A DNA stretch of 64,000 nt from Pseudomonas cavernae (GCF_003595175.1 NZ_CP032419.1:2108001-2172000); one strand, 5' to 3'. Counted from the first letter of the stretch, positions 44,761 through 53,295 are shown. The notes: generated by a model from the sequence alone, not told the origin. A program made the numbers and translations.

Positions 44761-45231
44761 ATGAAAAACTTCAAACAACTGGTTCTTGCTGCTGCTCTAG
44801 CTGCTCCGTTCATGGCCCAGGCCGATCTGAAAGCCATGGACGACAGCACTCTGGCGAGCGTGACCGGTCAGGACGGGATCAGCATTGCCGGTGACTTCTC
44901 CGGTTCCATCGGCAACGTGGCCTACACCGACGATGGTGGTGCGCTGAACCTGAATGATATCGATATCACCGGTTTCACCATTGACGATAACGCCCCGCTG
45001 ACGGTTGACGTGGTGACCACCAGCATCACTCCGGTCGGTGGTGGTGCGGCCGTAGCGACCAAGCAGTTGGCCATTGGCTTGCCGGCCATGACTGGCACCG
45101 TGTCGGTAGGGAAAATCAACGTAGGCGGTGCCTATAGCGCCGGTGCCCTGACTGGCGGTAGCAATATCGGCGGCCTGGCGATTTCCGATATCAACATGAG
45201 TGGCAGCACCATCAAGGTCTGGGGCCACTGA
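44761..45231 (+). CDS. FilA-like secreted protein (DUF6160-type)
   Basis: A 156-residue protein with a signal peptide (MKNFKQLVLAAALAAPFMAQA, cut about residue 21). The mature part starts DLKAMDDSTLASVTGQDGISIAG and continues as short Gly/Ile/Thr/Asp-rich beta segments. The AMDDSTLASVTGQDGI start is typical of the DUF6160 family, called FilA ('putative pilus system protein') in Acinetobacter annotations as I recall. There is no class IV pilin or chaperone-usher signature. Function is unproven; a secreted or surface-exposed beta-rich subunit is plausible. It is first of five genes and separated from the rest by a strong hairpin. Confidence 0.75.
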   Translation: MKNFKQLVLAAALAAPFMAQADLKAMDDSTLASVTGQDGISIAGDFSGSIGNVAYTDDGGALNLNDIDITGFTIDDNAPLTVDVVTTSITPVGGGAAVATKQLAIGLPAMTGTVSVGKINVGGAYSAGALTGGSNIGGLAISDINMSGSTIKVWGH

Positions 45232-45254
45232 GTTCGCTCACCGCACCAGCCTCG

Positions 45255-45290
45255 GAAAACCTTATCAGCCTCGGCTGATAAGGTTTTCTT
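45255..45290 (+). terminator. Attenuator-like hairpin between filA-like and C39 peptidase genes
   Basis: GAAAACCTTATCAGC (45255-45269) and GCTGATAAGGTTTTC (45274-45288) form a perfect 15-bp stem with a four-base CTCG loop, followed by TTCT. A third copy of CTGATAAG at 45291-45298 could compete for the left arm. It lies 24 bp after the filA-like stop and 35 bp before the peptidase ATG, so it may reduce read-through into the downstream genes. Confidence 0.75.
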
Positions 45291-45323
45291 CTGATAAGAA
45301 AAGTCGCTTTACCAGGACTGCTG

Positions 45324-46085
45324 ATGATCGAAATTCTCTTGGGTAGCCTGATCGGCCTGTTCGGCTTTACCGAGGCGGTGGACACCAAGCCGCCGGCGCC
45401 GGGAACGGTCAATATCACCCAGGCGCTGGTGCCCAACGGCCCGCTGCGCGAGTCGGTGGTTCTCGAGCCGATGAGCCAACTGCAGTTTCGCAATGTGATC
45501 CGTCAGGCCTACGACTACAGCTGCGGCTCGGCCGCGCTGACCAGCCTGTTGGACTACTACCTCGGTCGCAATCTGGAAGAGCGCCAGGTGATGGAAGGCC
45601 TGCTGCGTTACGGCGAGGCCGACAAGATCGTCGAGCGCCGCGGTTTTTCCCTGCTCGACATGAAGCGCTTCGTCGGCGCCCTCGGCTACAAGAGTGGCGG
45701 CTTTCGCGCCGAATTCGCCGACCTCGATGCGCTCGAACATCCGGCCATCGTGCCGATCCACTATGCCGGCTTTAAGCATTTCGTGGTGGTCCGTGACGTC
45801 TACAACGACCACGTGTTCGTCGCCGATCCGGCCCTCGGCAATATCAGTTTTACCCGTAGCCGTTTCGAGGAAATCTGGGACCAGAACGTCCTCTTCGTGA
45901 TTTTTCCCAGCGGTCAGGAACCGCACAACGCCATGGCGTTGGCCGAGCGCGATCTGCGCATCATCGATGACCGCACGATAAGCCTGCTGGCGTTTCGCGA
46001 GTTCCCGCAAATCAGCAAATTCACCGAGAACCAGGCCGACGAATTGGGCTCTGGGGGCGACATTCAATACATCCGTCGCAAATGA
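45324..46085 (+). CDS. C39-like cysteine peptidase (FilB-like)
   Basis: A 253-residue protein with a papain-like C39 domain: Cys67 in RQAYDYSCGSAALTSLLDYYLG, His152 in GFKHFVVVRD and Asp168 in VADPALGNISF. The N-terminus is hydrophobic (about residues 1-18), fitting a signal peptide or anchor, so it probably acts in the periplasm. C39 domains usually trim leader peptides inside bacteriocin ABC exporters, but here the domain stands alone. Its position after the secreted FilA-like protein suggests that protein as a substrate; this is inference. Confidence 0.85.
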   Translation: MIEILLGSLIGLFGFTEAVDTKPPAPGTVNITQALVPNGPLRESVVLEPMSQLQFRNVIRQAYDYSCGSAALTSLLDYYLGRNLEERQVMEGLLRYGEADKIVERRGFSLLDMKRFVGALGYKSGGFRAEFADLDALEHPAIVPIHYAGFKHFVVVRDVYNDHVFVADPALGNISFTRSRFEEIWDQNVLFVIFPSGQEPHNAMALAERDLRIIDDRTISLLAFREFPQISKFTENQADELGSGGDIQYIRRK

Positions 46086-46137
46086 TCTTGAGGCAATCCA
46101 CTGCCCGGCATAACAAGAAATTACTGGGGATAGCGTG

Positions 46138-47157
46138 ATGGATGTGAAGGGGTGTGCATGGCTGGCCATGCTGGCGCTGCTGGTGGCGCAACCGCTATGG
46201 GCAGATGAGTCTGCGGTCAATGCATCCGGGGTCGACCAGGCGCGCGATGCCTTGAGCAAGAAAGACGACGACGCCGACAGCGCCAAGGCCCTGGAGCAGG
46301 TGTTCCAGGCCGCTGAACAGAGCTACACCCTGCTGAAGAAGGGCGAGCGCACGCTGACCTACGGCTTCGACTATTCGCTGCTGCGCGATACCCAGATCCA
46401 GACCGTGCGCAGCGGCACCAACGTGTTCAGCGTGGTGTCGCAGGCCGAGGCGCAGCACACCTTCACCAACTCCTTCACCTTCGATTACGGCGTATGGGAC
46501 AACCTGACCTTCAGCATGCGCTTGCCGCTGGTGGCCAAGTACGACACCGAGCGCGAGATCGACGTCTACAGCCTCGGTGATATCTCCGCCAGCCTGCGCT
46601 GGCAGCCCTGGCCGTCGCTGCGCGGCAAGCCGGTCACCACCCTGTTCGCCACCATTGGCCTGCCGACCGGCACTAGCCCCTACGACATCAACAGCGACAA
46701 GGACCTGGCCACCGGCAGCGGCTTCTACAGCCTCGGTGGTGGGGTGAACATGTCCTACGTGATCGACCCGGTGGTGCTGTTCGGCTCGGCGGGGTACACC
46801 TACAACGTGCCGGTCTCGGGTATCCATCAGGTGCGGGGCGGGCGCGAGCTGCAGAAGGTCGACCCGGGCTCGACTCTCAACTTGAGCATGGGCTTCGCCT
46901 ATGCCCTGTCCTATGACGTGTCGCTGTCCACCTCCTACCAGATGGCGCACAGCTTCAAGCCGACCTACACCTTCGCCGATGACAGCTTCGAGGGCACCGA
47001 GCAGACCAGTGCGATCATGAACTTCTCCCTGGGGCTGCGGACCTCGCCGGACTACATCGTCAACATCAACGCCGGTTTCGGAATGACCGAAGACTCGCCC
47101 GATGTGTTGCTGGGGCTGTCGATGCCCCTGGATATCAAGGGCCTGAAGGCTCAATAA
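46138..47157 (+). CDS. Predicted outer-membrane beta-barrel protein (FilC-like)
   Basis: A 339-residue protein with a signal peptide (CAWLAMLALLVAQPLWA, cut about residue 22), a short charged helical stretch (about 30-75, VDQARDALSKKDDDADSAKALEQVFQAA-like) and then alternating hydrophobic strands typical of a beta-barrel, e.g. RTLTYGFDYSLL, FTFDYGVWDNLTFSMRLPLV, ending in an amphipathic segment. ATG 46138 is chosen over GTG 46135 because of the GGGGATAGCG before it. I place it with the transporter-like barrels; the specific function is unknown. Confidence 0.7.
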   Translation: MDVKGCAWLAMLALLVAQPLWADESAVNASGVDQARDALSKKDDDADSAKALEQVFQAAEQSYTLLKKGERTLTYGFDYSLLRDTQIQTVRSGTNVFSVVSQAEAQHTFTNSFTFDYGVWDNLTFSMRLPLVAKYDTEREIDVYSLGDISASLRWQPWPSLRGKPVTTLFATIGLPTGTSPYDINSDKDLATGSGFYSLGGGVNMSYVIDPVVLFGSAGYTYNVPVSGIHQVRGGRELQKVDPGSTLNLSMGFAYALSYDVSLSTSYQMAHSFKPTYTFADDSFEGTEQTSAIMNFSLGLRTSPDYIVNINAGFGMTEDSPDVLLGLSMPLDIKGLKAQ

Positions 47158-47175
47158 GCGGCGAGCGGACAGGTC

Positions 47176-48768
47176 ATGACTATGCGTATTTCGCCGCTGG
47201 CGCGGGCGGTTGCCGGGATCACGCTGCTCTGGGCCGGGCTGGCGCAGGCGCAGCTGGCGCAAAACCTGACCATCGGCAACCCCAAGGCGATGGCCCTGGG
47301 CAATGCCATTACCGCCGACTACAGCGGCATCGATGCGGTGCATTACAACCCGGCGGCGCTGACCAAGCTGAAAGGCCGGCAGACCATGGTGAAGTTCCTC
47401 ACCGGGGTCATGGATATTCGCGCCGACTTCGACGCGCCAGCGGATTACGGCAGCAACTTCCTCGGCCTGGACGACGACCCGGTGGCCAATCGCTCCAGCC
47501 GCACCACCGCGGCGGCGATGTATTTGCCCGGACTCGGCGGCGCTACCGAAGTCCCAGTATTGTTCGCGCCGCTGGCTGGGCTGTCGATCAATCCGCCGGG
47601 CTCGAAGTTCACCTTCGCCACCGACGTTTATGCTCCGCAGGCGCTGGGCTACTCGCGCGATGACGACGACCCGGCGCGTTATCAGGGCAAGGAAGTGGTG
47701 TTGCAGCGGATCACCTACTTTTCCCCATCGCTGGGCTATCAGGTGAATGACGAGCTGGCGGTGGGGCTGTCGATCGGTTTTTCCCACCAGGCGGTGGCGC
47801 TCAACCAGGACTTCCGCGCGCCGGGCGTGCTCACCGGCTTCACCGGGGTGGCGCAGGACGCGTTGTGTACAGTCGACGGCAACCCGTTCGAGGTCCTCCT
47901 GAATATCTGCGGCGGCGACCTTGGCCCGTTCACCGATATCGCCAACCTCGACATCGACATGCAGCAATCGCTGTCGCCGACCTGGAACGTTAGCTTCCTG
48001 TGGGAGCCATACGACTGGTTCGCCCTCGGCGCGGTGTATCAGAGCGAGGCGAAGATGCATCTGCAGGGCAGTTATCGCGTCGACTATTCGCAGGACTGGC
48101 AGGGCTTCTGGCAGGGTCTGGACAGCTCGCTGATCGGCGCCATCTTCAACAGCATCACCCCGGATGGCGTGTTCGACGAGGAGCAGGGCAACGTCTCCAT
48201 GGACCTGACCTATCCCCAGCACTTTTCCACCGGGATCAAGCTCAAGCCGCATCCGCAGTGGCAGGTCAACTTCGACGTCAAATGGACCGACTATGCGGCC
48301 TGGAACGAATTCAAACTGGAGTTCGACCGGCCGCTGGACGTGCTGAAAATCGCCAGCCTGTTCTCGCCCAACAACGCCACGGCGACCACCATCACCCTCG
48401 ATCGCAATTACGAGTCGGTGTGGAGTTGGGCGCTTGGCGTCCAGTACGAGGTCAACGACCGTCTGAGCCTGCGCGCGGGCTACGAGCCGAGGCCCTCGGC
48501 GATTCCGGATGACCAGGCGGATGTGCTCGCGCCGCTGGGCGACGCCCAGCTGTATGGGCTCGGCCTCGGCTATCGCTGGGACAAGGACACGCTGATCGAT
48601 ATCGGCTTCAACTACCTGGTCAGCAAGCAGAGCATCCCGGCCCGCTCCAGCTGCAACATCAACTGTTCGGATATCGACAGCATGGTCTACAACCCCTACG
48701 CCGATCTGGATGTCGACACGAGCGTCAAGGCCTATATCCTGGCGCTGACCTACCAGACCACCTTCTGA
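47176..48768 (+). CDS. OmpP1/FadL/TodX family outer-membrane transporter
   Basis: A 530-residue FadL-family barrel with a signal peptide (to about residue 25). The N-terminal plug/hatch motif NPKAMALGNAITADYSGIDAVHYNPAALTKLKG is present, followed by alternating strands and the C-terminal YKWDKDTLIDIGFNYL and final aromatic residue (TTF). FadL proteins carry long-chain fatty acids or aromatic hydrophobics across the outer membrane. In this operon it may move or secrete a hydrophobic ligand rather than serve general fatty-acid uptake. It is 18 bp after the previous gene. Confidence 0.87.
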   Translation: MTMRISPLARAVAGITLLWAGLAQAQLAQNLTIGNPKAMALGNAITADYSGIDAVHYNPAALTKLKGRQTMVKFLTGVMDIRADFDAPADYGSNFLGLDDDPVANRSSRTTAAAMYLPGLGGATEVPVLFAPLAGLSINPPGSKFTFATDVYAPQALGYSRDDDDPARYQGKEVVLQRITYFSPSLGYQVNDELAVGLSIGFSHQAVALNQDFRAPGVLTGFTGVAQDALCTVDGNPFEVLLNICGGDLGPFTDIANLDIDMQQSLSPTWNVSFLWEPYDWFALGAVYQSEAKMHLQGSYRVDYSQDWQGFWQGLDSSLIGAIFNSITPDGVFDEEQGNVSMDLTYPQHFSTGIKLKPHPQWQVNFDVKWTDYAAWNEFKLEFDRPLDVLKIASLFSPNNATATTITLDRNYESVWSWALGVQYEVNDRLSLRAGYEPRPSAIPDDQADVLAPLGDAQLYGLGLGYRWDKDTLIDIGFNYLVSKQSIPARSSCNINCSDIDSMVYNPYADLDVDTSVKAYILALTYQTTF

Positions 48769-48777
48769 GCCTTCGCC

Positions 48778-49950
48778 ATGTCGACACTTGTGCGTATTCC
48801 GCAACTCCTGGCTCTGCTGCTCTGTACGCTGGCGGCGAGCGGGGCGGGTGCCAGCCAGGGCCGTTACCTGACCTGGGTGGACGAGCAGGGGCGGGTGCAT
48901 AACACCTTCGTTGATGGCCACTACGGCGAACAGCAGCGCCAGGCGGCGCGGCGTATCAGCCTGAGTGACCAGGCTCGGCTCAACGACGACGAGGCGGCAC
49001 GCTGGCCGGGCAGCGCCAGCAGTGGCGAGAGCAAGCGCCGCTACTACACCTGGGTGGACGCCAGCGGCAATCTGCAGAACAGCTTCTATGCCGGCGACCA
49101 GCAGCTGGCCAGGCAGGCCGATCAGTTGTTGCCCAATGGCGAGCGTTCCGGCGAGTACATCGACGCCGATGTGCTGGAAGGCCGCGGTTTCGCTCGTCCG
49201 GAACACAGCAAGCAGTACTACACCTGGGTCGACGAGCAGGGGCGGATGCGCAATTCGACGTTGCCGCCGGCGGGGCGCCAAGCCGTTGCCAGCTCTGGCC
49301 AGCCGATCCAGTTCAGCGAGGGCCGGCAGATCGAGTTTTCCAGCAAGGCGGCCGTTTTGCCGGCCCTGGACGGCCAGCCGACTGCCGCCATGCAGGCATT
49401 GCTGGCGGGTAGCAAAAGCACTGGCGACGGGCTCTACCAGAGCCTGCTGGCGCAATGCTGCGGACAATTGGCGGAAGACGCCTTCAGTGAACTGTCGGCC
49501 GATGAACCGCGCTATGAGGAGCTGAACCGCTTCTCGCCGAGCTTCGATTTCCCCATGGGCCGCAGCTATTACGCCGCGGTGAAACTGCCGCGTTCGCAGC
49601 GGACCTATGGTCTGCGCGTGCGCAGCTTCGCCAACAAGCAGGTGGTCTATCCCTCGCTGCTGTTCCTCGACGAGGCCAAGCGTCCGACGCGCCTGGTCAG
49701 CGACGCGGTCTACCAGCTGCATGGCGAGACCTGGTACCGCTATGCCTTCATCGAAGGCACGGTGCCTGTCAAGGCCGCCGAGGGCGAGCGCTATGTGCTG
49801 CTGCTGACCACCGACGAGGATCGCCATCTGCAGACCCTCGACAACAAGCCGTTCAAACGGCCGCTGCAGGAGCTGGCAGTCGATACGGCCGGCATGCAGG
49901 CCCATGCGCACAGCGATGAAGGTGGCTTCGAGCTGGCCATCGTGCGCTGA
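48778..49950 (+). CDS. FilE-like protein with triple TWVD repeats and a MalM-like C-terminal domain
   Basis: A 390-residue secreted protein (signal peptide to about residue 26). Three repeats are visible: RYLTWVDEQGRVHNTF (about residue 29), RYYTWVDASGNLQNSF (about 87) and QYYTWVDEQGRMRNST (about 147), resembling DUF4124-type units. From about residue 250 the sequence (FSPSFDFPMGRSYYAAVKLP, VYPSLLFLDEAKRPTRLVSD) looks like MalM, the periplasmic protein of the E. coli maltose regulon. It is the last gene before a terminator. Function unknown; the acronym FilE comes from Acinetobacter annotation. Confidence 0.72.
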   Translation: MSTLVRIPQLLALLLCTLAASGAGASQGRYLTWVDEQGRVHNTFVDGHYGEQQRQAARRISLSDQARLNDDEAARWPGSASSGESKRRYYTWVDASGNLQNSFYAGDQQLARQADQLLPNGERSGEYIDADVLEGRGFARPEHSKQYYTWVDEQGRMRNSTLPPAGRQAVASSGQPIQFSEGRQIEFSSKAAVLPALDGQPTAAMQALLAGSKSTGDGLYQSLLAQCCGQLAEDAFSELSADEPRYEELNRFSPSFDFPMGRSYYAAVKLPRSQRTYGLRVRSFANKQVVYPSLLFLDEAKRPTRLVSDAVYQLHGETWYRYAFIEGTVPVKAAEGERYVLLLTTDEDRHLQTLDNKPFKRPLQELAVDTAGMQAHAHSDEGGFELAIVR

Positions 49951-49967
49951 ATGGCCGCCGTGAAAAG

Positions 49968-49998
49968 CAAAAAGCCCGGCTAGCTGCCGGGCTTTTTG
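49968..49998. terminator. Bidirectional terminator ending the Fil-like cluster
   Basis: AAAAAGCCCGGCTAGCTGCCGGGCTTTTT is a strong stem with A and T runs between the FilE-like gene and the convergent glutamate-ligase-like gene. Confidence 0.92.
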
Positions 49999-50014
49999 CT
50001 GAGCGCATGACCGC

Positions 50015-51001
50015 TCAGAGTTCGGCTTGCTGCACGTGACCGAACAGCTGTTGGGCGAAGCGCACGCGCTCTTCCGGCGTCTCGACCACGCCTTTGGCTT
50101 CCATCTCCGCCAGGCGTGCCTCGACCGCATGGGTACGCTTGGTCAGGCCGCAGTCGTTGGCGATCTGGATGTTCAGGCCGGGGCGGGCGTTGAGCTCGAG
50201 AATCAGCGGTCCCTTGTCCTGGTCCAGCACCATGTCCACGCCGATGTAGCCGAGGCCGCACAGCTCGTAGCAGCCGGAGGCGAGCTTCATGAAACCGTCC
50301 CAGTCAGGCAGTTGCACGCCATCCACCGCGTTGGCGGTATCGGGGTGCTTGCTGATCTTGTTGTTCAGCCAGGTGCCTCTCAGGGTCACGCCAGTGGCCA
50401 AGTCGACGCCGACACCGATCGCGCCCTGGTGCAGGTTGGCCTTGCCGTTCGACTGCCGGGTCGGCAGGCGCAGCATGGCCATCACCGGGTAGCCCTTGAG
50501 GACGATGATGCGGATGTCCGGTACGCCTTCATAGCTGATGCTCTTGAAGATCTGGTCCGGAGTCACCCGATACTCGATCAGCGCACGGTCGCGGTGGCCG
50601 CCGAGCGAGTAGAGGCCGGTGAGGATGTTGGAAATCTGGTGCTCGATTTCATCATGGCTGATGATCTTGCCGGAAACCGTCTTGTAGCGCTCCTCGAAGC
50701 GGTCGGCGATCACCAGGATGCCATCGCCGCCGGCGCCCTGCGCCGGCTTGATGACGAAATCGTTGCGCTCGCCGATGATCTCGTTGAGCTTGTCGATCTC
50801 CTTCTCGGTCTCGATGATCCCGTACATCTCGGGAACATGGATGCCCGCCTCGATAGCCCGCAGCTTGGTGATGATCTTGTCGTCGACAATCGGGTACAGG
50901 TGCCGTTGGTTGTACTTCAGCACGTAGTCCGCATTGCGCCGGTTGATGCCCATGATGCCTTTGGCATCCAGGGCTTTCCATCGCTTGATCAGGCCGAACA
51001 T
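50015..51001 (-). CDS. Alpha-L-glutamate ligase-like ATP-grasp protein
   Basis: A 328-residue ATP-grasp enzyme related to RimK. It starts MFGLIKRWKALDAKGIMGINRRNADY. ATP-grasp features are VIKPAQGAGGDGILVI (nucleotide-binding glycine loop, about 84-99) and LILELNARPGLNIQIAN (metal-binding Glu/Asn, about 270-286). It is predicted to form an amino-acid amide bond, but the acceptor is unknown. It is the third gene of a conserved trio, with a 3-bp gap after the transglutaminase/7TM gene. Confidence 0.86.
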   Translation of the reverse strand: MFGLIKRWKALDAKGIMGINRRNADYVLKYNQRHLYPIVDDKIITKLRAIEAGIHVPEMYGIIETEKEIDKLNEIIGERNDFVIKPAQGAGGDGILVIADRFEERYKTVSGKIISHDEIEHQISNILTGLYSLGGHRDRALIEYRVTPDQIFKSISYEGVPDIRIIVLKGYPVMAMLRLPTRQSNGKANLHQGAIGVGVDLATGVTLRGTWLNNKISKHPDTANAVDGVQLPDWDGFMKLASGCYELCGLGYIGVDMVLDQDKGPLILELNARPGLNIQIANDCGLTKRTHAVEARLAEMEAKGVVETPEERVRFAQQLFGHVQQAEL

Positions 51002-51004
51002 GGC

Positions 51005-52531
51005 TCAGTCCTTCAGGAAGGCTTTGAAACGGAATAGTTCGGTGAGGCGGTAGCCGCGGTAGCGACCCATCGCCAGCATGAAACCGACCAGCACCATCAG
51101 CACCGCCGGGAAGGTGAATATGAAGTACACCAGCTCCGGCACCTTCATCAGCAGATGCGCCAGCGAGGCGGCGAACAGGGTGCCGATGGCGGCCTTCATG
51201 GCATGGGCGGCGCCGCGTTCTTCCCAGGTGATCGACAGGCGTTCGATGCTCATGGTCAGGATCACCATCGGGAACAGGGCAATCGACAGACCGCTCTCGA
51301 AGCCGAGCTTGTGGCTGAGCAGGCTGATAGCCGCAATGGCCACCACCACGAAGGTCAGCACCACCGATAGGCGCGGCAGCATCTGCAGCTTCAGGTGTTC
51401 GAGGTAGGAACGCAGCGACAGGCCCAGTGCGGTGATCACCGTGAACAGGATGATGCCCCATTGCAGGCCGGTTTCGCGGAAGGCGAGGGCGATCAGCACC
51501 GGGGTGAAGGTGCCGAGGGTCTGCAGGCCGATCAGGTTGCGCAGGATCAGGATCACCAGCACGCCGATGGGGATCATGATCATGATCTGGAAGGTCTGCT
51601 GGGTCTGCAGCGGCAGGCCGTACAGCGAATATTCGAGGAAGTCGGCGTCGGTGCTCTCATCGGTCAGCTTGGCCAAGTGGATGGCATTGATCTCGCTGTT
51701 GTTGAGGTTGAAGCTGACTTGGGCCTTCTTGCCGCCATCCACGCTGACCAACGGCTGGTCGCCAATCCACCAGACCAGGCGATCGCTCGGTAGGCCCTGC
51801 TCGCCGGTCTCCGGGTTGAAATACAGCCAGTTTTCACCGTCGAAACTGCGCAGCCAGAGTTCCGGGTTCTGCGGCTGGTCGGCGATCAGGCGCAGGCTGT
51901 GCACGCGCTCCATCGGCACATGGGCGATGGACAGCAGCAGCTCGATAGTCTTGGCCTTGTTGACGGTCGAGGCATCGCCGGCCAGCAACAGTTTGACGTT
52001 GTCGTCGCCGAGGTTGTTGACCCGCTTGATGGTTTCGCTGATGAAGGTCTCCACGTCCGCGGAGTGCTGACGGATCGGCGCCAGCAGGGCCTCGGCGGCA
52101 ATCTTCTCCGGCCCCTCGACCGGGATGGTGTCGCGGAAGATCGGTCCCTTAGGCTTAGGCTGCTCACCGCTGTAGCGTTTGGTCAGTACCAGGCGGTAAT
52201 AGAGAACCTGGTTGCCACTGGCGCGACGGGCCGACCAGGTGACCTTACGGTTGCCATCGACGCGATTGATGCTGACCCCGTAGTTTTTCGAGACGAAGCT
52301 CTCGTTCAGGCTGACGTAATCCTGGCTCAGCGGTGGCACGAACATCTGCAACTTCACCGGGCTCTTCGGGTTGGCCTGGAATTCGACCTTGGCGTCGATG
52401 TTCCACAGATCATCGGTTTCATCCTCGGTGACCGGGATGCCGACGATGAAGATCTGGTACGCCGTGATCAGAATGCCCAGGGTCACCAGTACGGCGATCA
52501 GGACTTTCAGATGGAGGTTGAGAGAGCGCAT
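51005..52531 (-). CDS. Inactive transglutaminase / 7TM domain membrane protein
   Basis: A 508-residue protein with an N-terminal membrane helix (about residues 7-27), a periplasmic transglutaminase-like domain (about 60-310) and a C-terminal block of about seven membrane segments (about 330-500). It fits the family annotated as 'inactive transglutaminase fused to 7 transmembrane helices'. I cannot see a convincing Cys-His-Asp triad in the periplasmic domain, in keeping with the family name. It lies 5 bp after the retropepsin-like gene and 3 bp before the ligase gene. Confidence 0.85.
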   Translation of the reverse strand: MRSLNLHLKVLIAVLVTLGILITAYQIFIVGIPVTEDETDDLWNIDAKVEFQANPKSPVKLQMFVPPLSQDYVSLNESFVSKNYGVSINRVDGNRKVTWSARRASGNQVLYYRLVLTKRYSGEQPKPKGPIFRDTIPVEGPEKIAAEALLAPIRQHSADVETFISETIKRVNNLGDDNVKLLLAGDASTVNKAKTIELLLSIAHVPMERVHSLRLIADQPQNPELWLRSFDGENWLYFNPETGEQGLPSDRLVWWIGDQPLVSVDGGKKAQVSFNLNNSEINAIHLAKLTDESTDADFLEYSLYGLPLQTQQTFQIMIMIPIGVLVILILRNLIGLQTLGTFTPVLIALAFRETGLQWGIILFTVITALGLSLRSYLEHLKLQMLPRLSVVLTFVVVAIAAISLLSHKLGFESGLSIALFPMVILTMSIERLSITWEERGAAHAMKAAIGTLFAASLAHLLMKVPELVYFIFTFPAVLMVLVGFMLAMGRYRGYRLTELFRFKAFLKD

Positions 52532-52536
52532 GGGTT

Positions 52537-53073
52537 TTACTCTGCAGAGTTTGCGTCGGTGGCACAGCCCGGTTTTCCGGCTGCGTATTTAAGGCTTGGG
52601 TCGACCAGGGCATTGAAGCGTTTGAGCGCCTCGGAGCCGATCAACAGCGGGTATTGGAAGGCGCTACGGTCGGTCAAGTTCACTTCGATGGTGCGCAAGG
52701 TCGAGCCCATGCACACAGCCAGCTCGATGACCGGGCGGGCGGTGTAGGTTTTTTCTTCCTCGGCGTTGTAGTCGCCCGCGCGGCGTTTGATCTTACTGAT
52801 CCGTGCCAGTGGGCGCTCGAACGGGTGACTCTGGGCATCATCGATGGCCAGGTAGAAGCGCACCCAGGTTTCCCCGTCACGCTTGAAGCGCTTGATGTCG
52901 CGCGCGCTCAGGGAGGCGGTCTTGGCTCCGGTATCCAGCTTGGCGGCAACCTGCTGATCAAAATCGGCGAGTTGGGCGTATTCGTTCAAGCCATAGACGG
53001 TTTTGTCGGCAGCGAGACTGAGGCCGGGCAAAAGAAACAGACAAAACAACAGGGCGAAGGGCTTGGATCTCAT
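52537..53073 (-). CDS. Retropepsin-like protease ('ATP-dependent zinc protease' family)
   Basis: A 178-residue protein with a signal peptide (to about residue 22) and the aspartic-protease-like motif AAKLDTGAKTASL (Asp47), followed by the FERPLARISKIKRR and YPLLIGSEALKRF segments of the PF05618/RimB-like family. The 'ATP-dependent zinc' name is historical; retropepsin folds act as dimers with one Asp each. The signal peptide suggests periplasmic action. First gene of the trio with the 7TM protein and the ATP-grasp ligase. Confidence 0.85.
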   Translation of the reverse strand: MRSKPFALLFCLFLLPGLSLAADKTVYGLNEYAQLADFDQQVAAKLDTGAKTASLSARDIKRFKRDGETWVRFYLAIDDAQSHPFERPLARISKIKRRAGDYNAEEEKTYTARPVIELAVCMGSTLRTIEVNLTDRSAFQYPLLIGSEALKRFNALVDPSLKYAAGKPGCATDANSAE

Positions 53074-53241
53074 AAGTCCTAATGGCGTAGGGCGATCGCA
53101 TGGAGTCTAGCTGGCGCGGCGAGGCCGCCCGGCCGGTGCAGGCGGGCGGCATTCTAACATGCGTGGTTTCAGCCGTGACAGGCGCTTATAGGTGTTTGTG
53201 TAAGTGACCAGGCGTTTGTTGGAGTTTTTGCTTATTAGTGG

Positions 53242-53253
53242 ATTGTCGACAAT
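53242..53253. promoter_or_regulatory. GntR-type operator palindrome 1 upstream of prp cluster
   Basis: ATTGTCGACAAT is a perfect 12-bp palindrome 14 bp before the -35 element. The same core, TGTCGACAAT, recurs at 53317-53326. Size and position suit a FadR/GntR-family dimer. Confidence 0.7.
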
Positions 53254-53266
53254 AGGGTCTAACCGT

Positions 53267-53295
53267 TTGACATGAATGCCTTGCTGGCGTAGTTT
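53267..53295 (+). promoter_or_regulatory. Candidate sigma-70 promoter of the prp operon
   Basis: TTGACA (53267-53272), a 17-base spacer and TAGTTT (53290-53295) lie between the two operator copies. The -35 is a perfect match; the -10 is weak, as expected for a regulated promoter. Confidence 0.55.

Noticed and set aside
46195..50130. A 1311-residue open frame on the minus strand across the Fil-like genes
   Set aside because: It is the mirror of real plus-strand genes with signal peptides and known folds; its translation is low-complexity Gln/Arg/Gly/Val-rich and has no domain features. High GC makes such antisense frames common.
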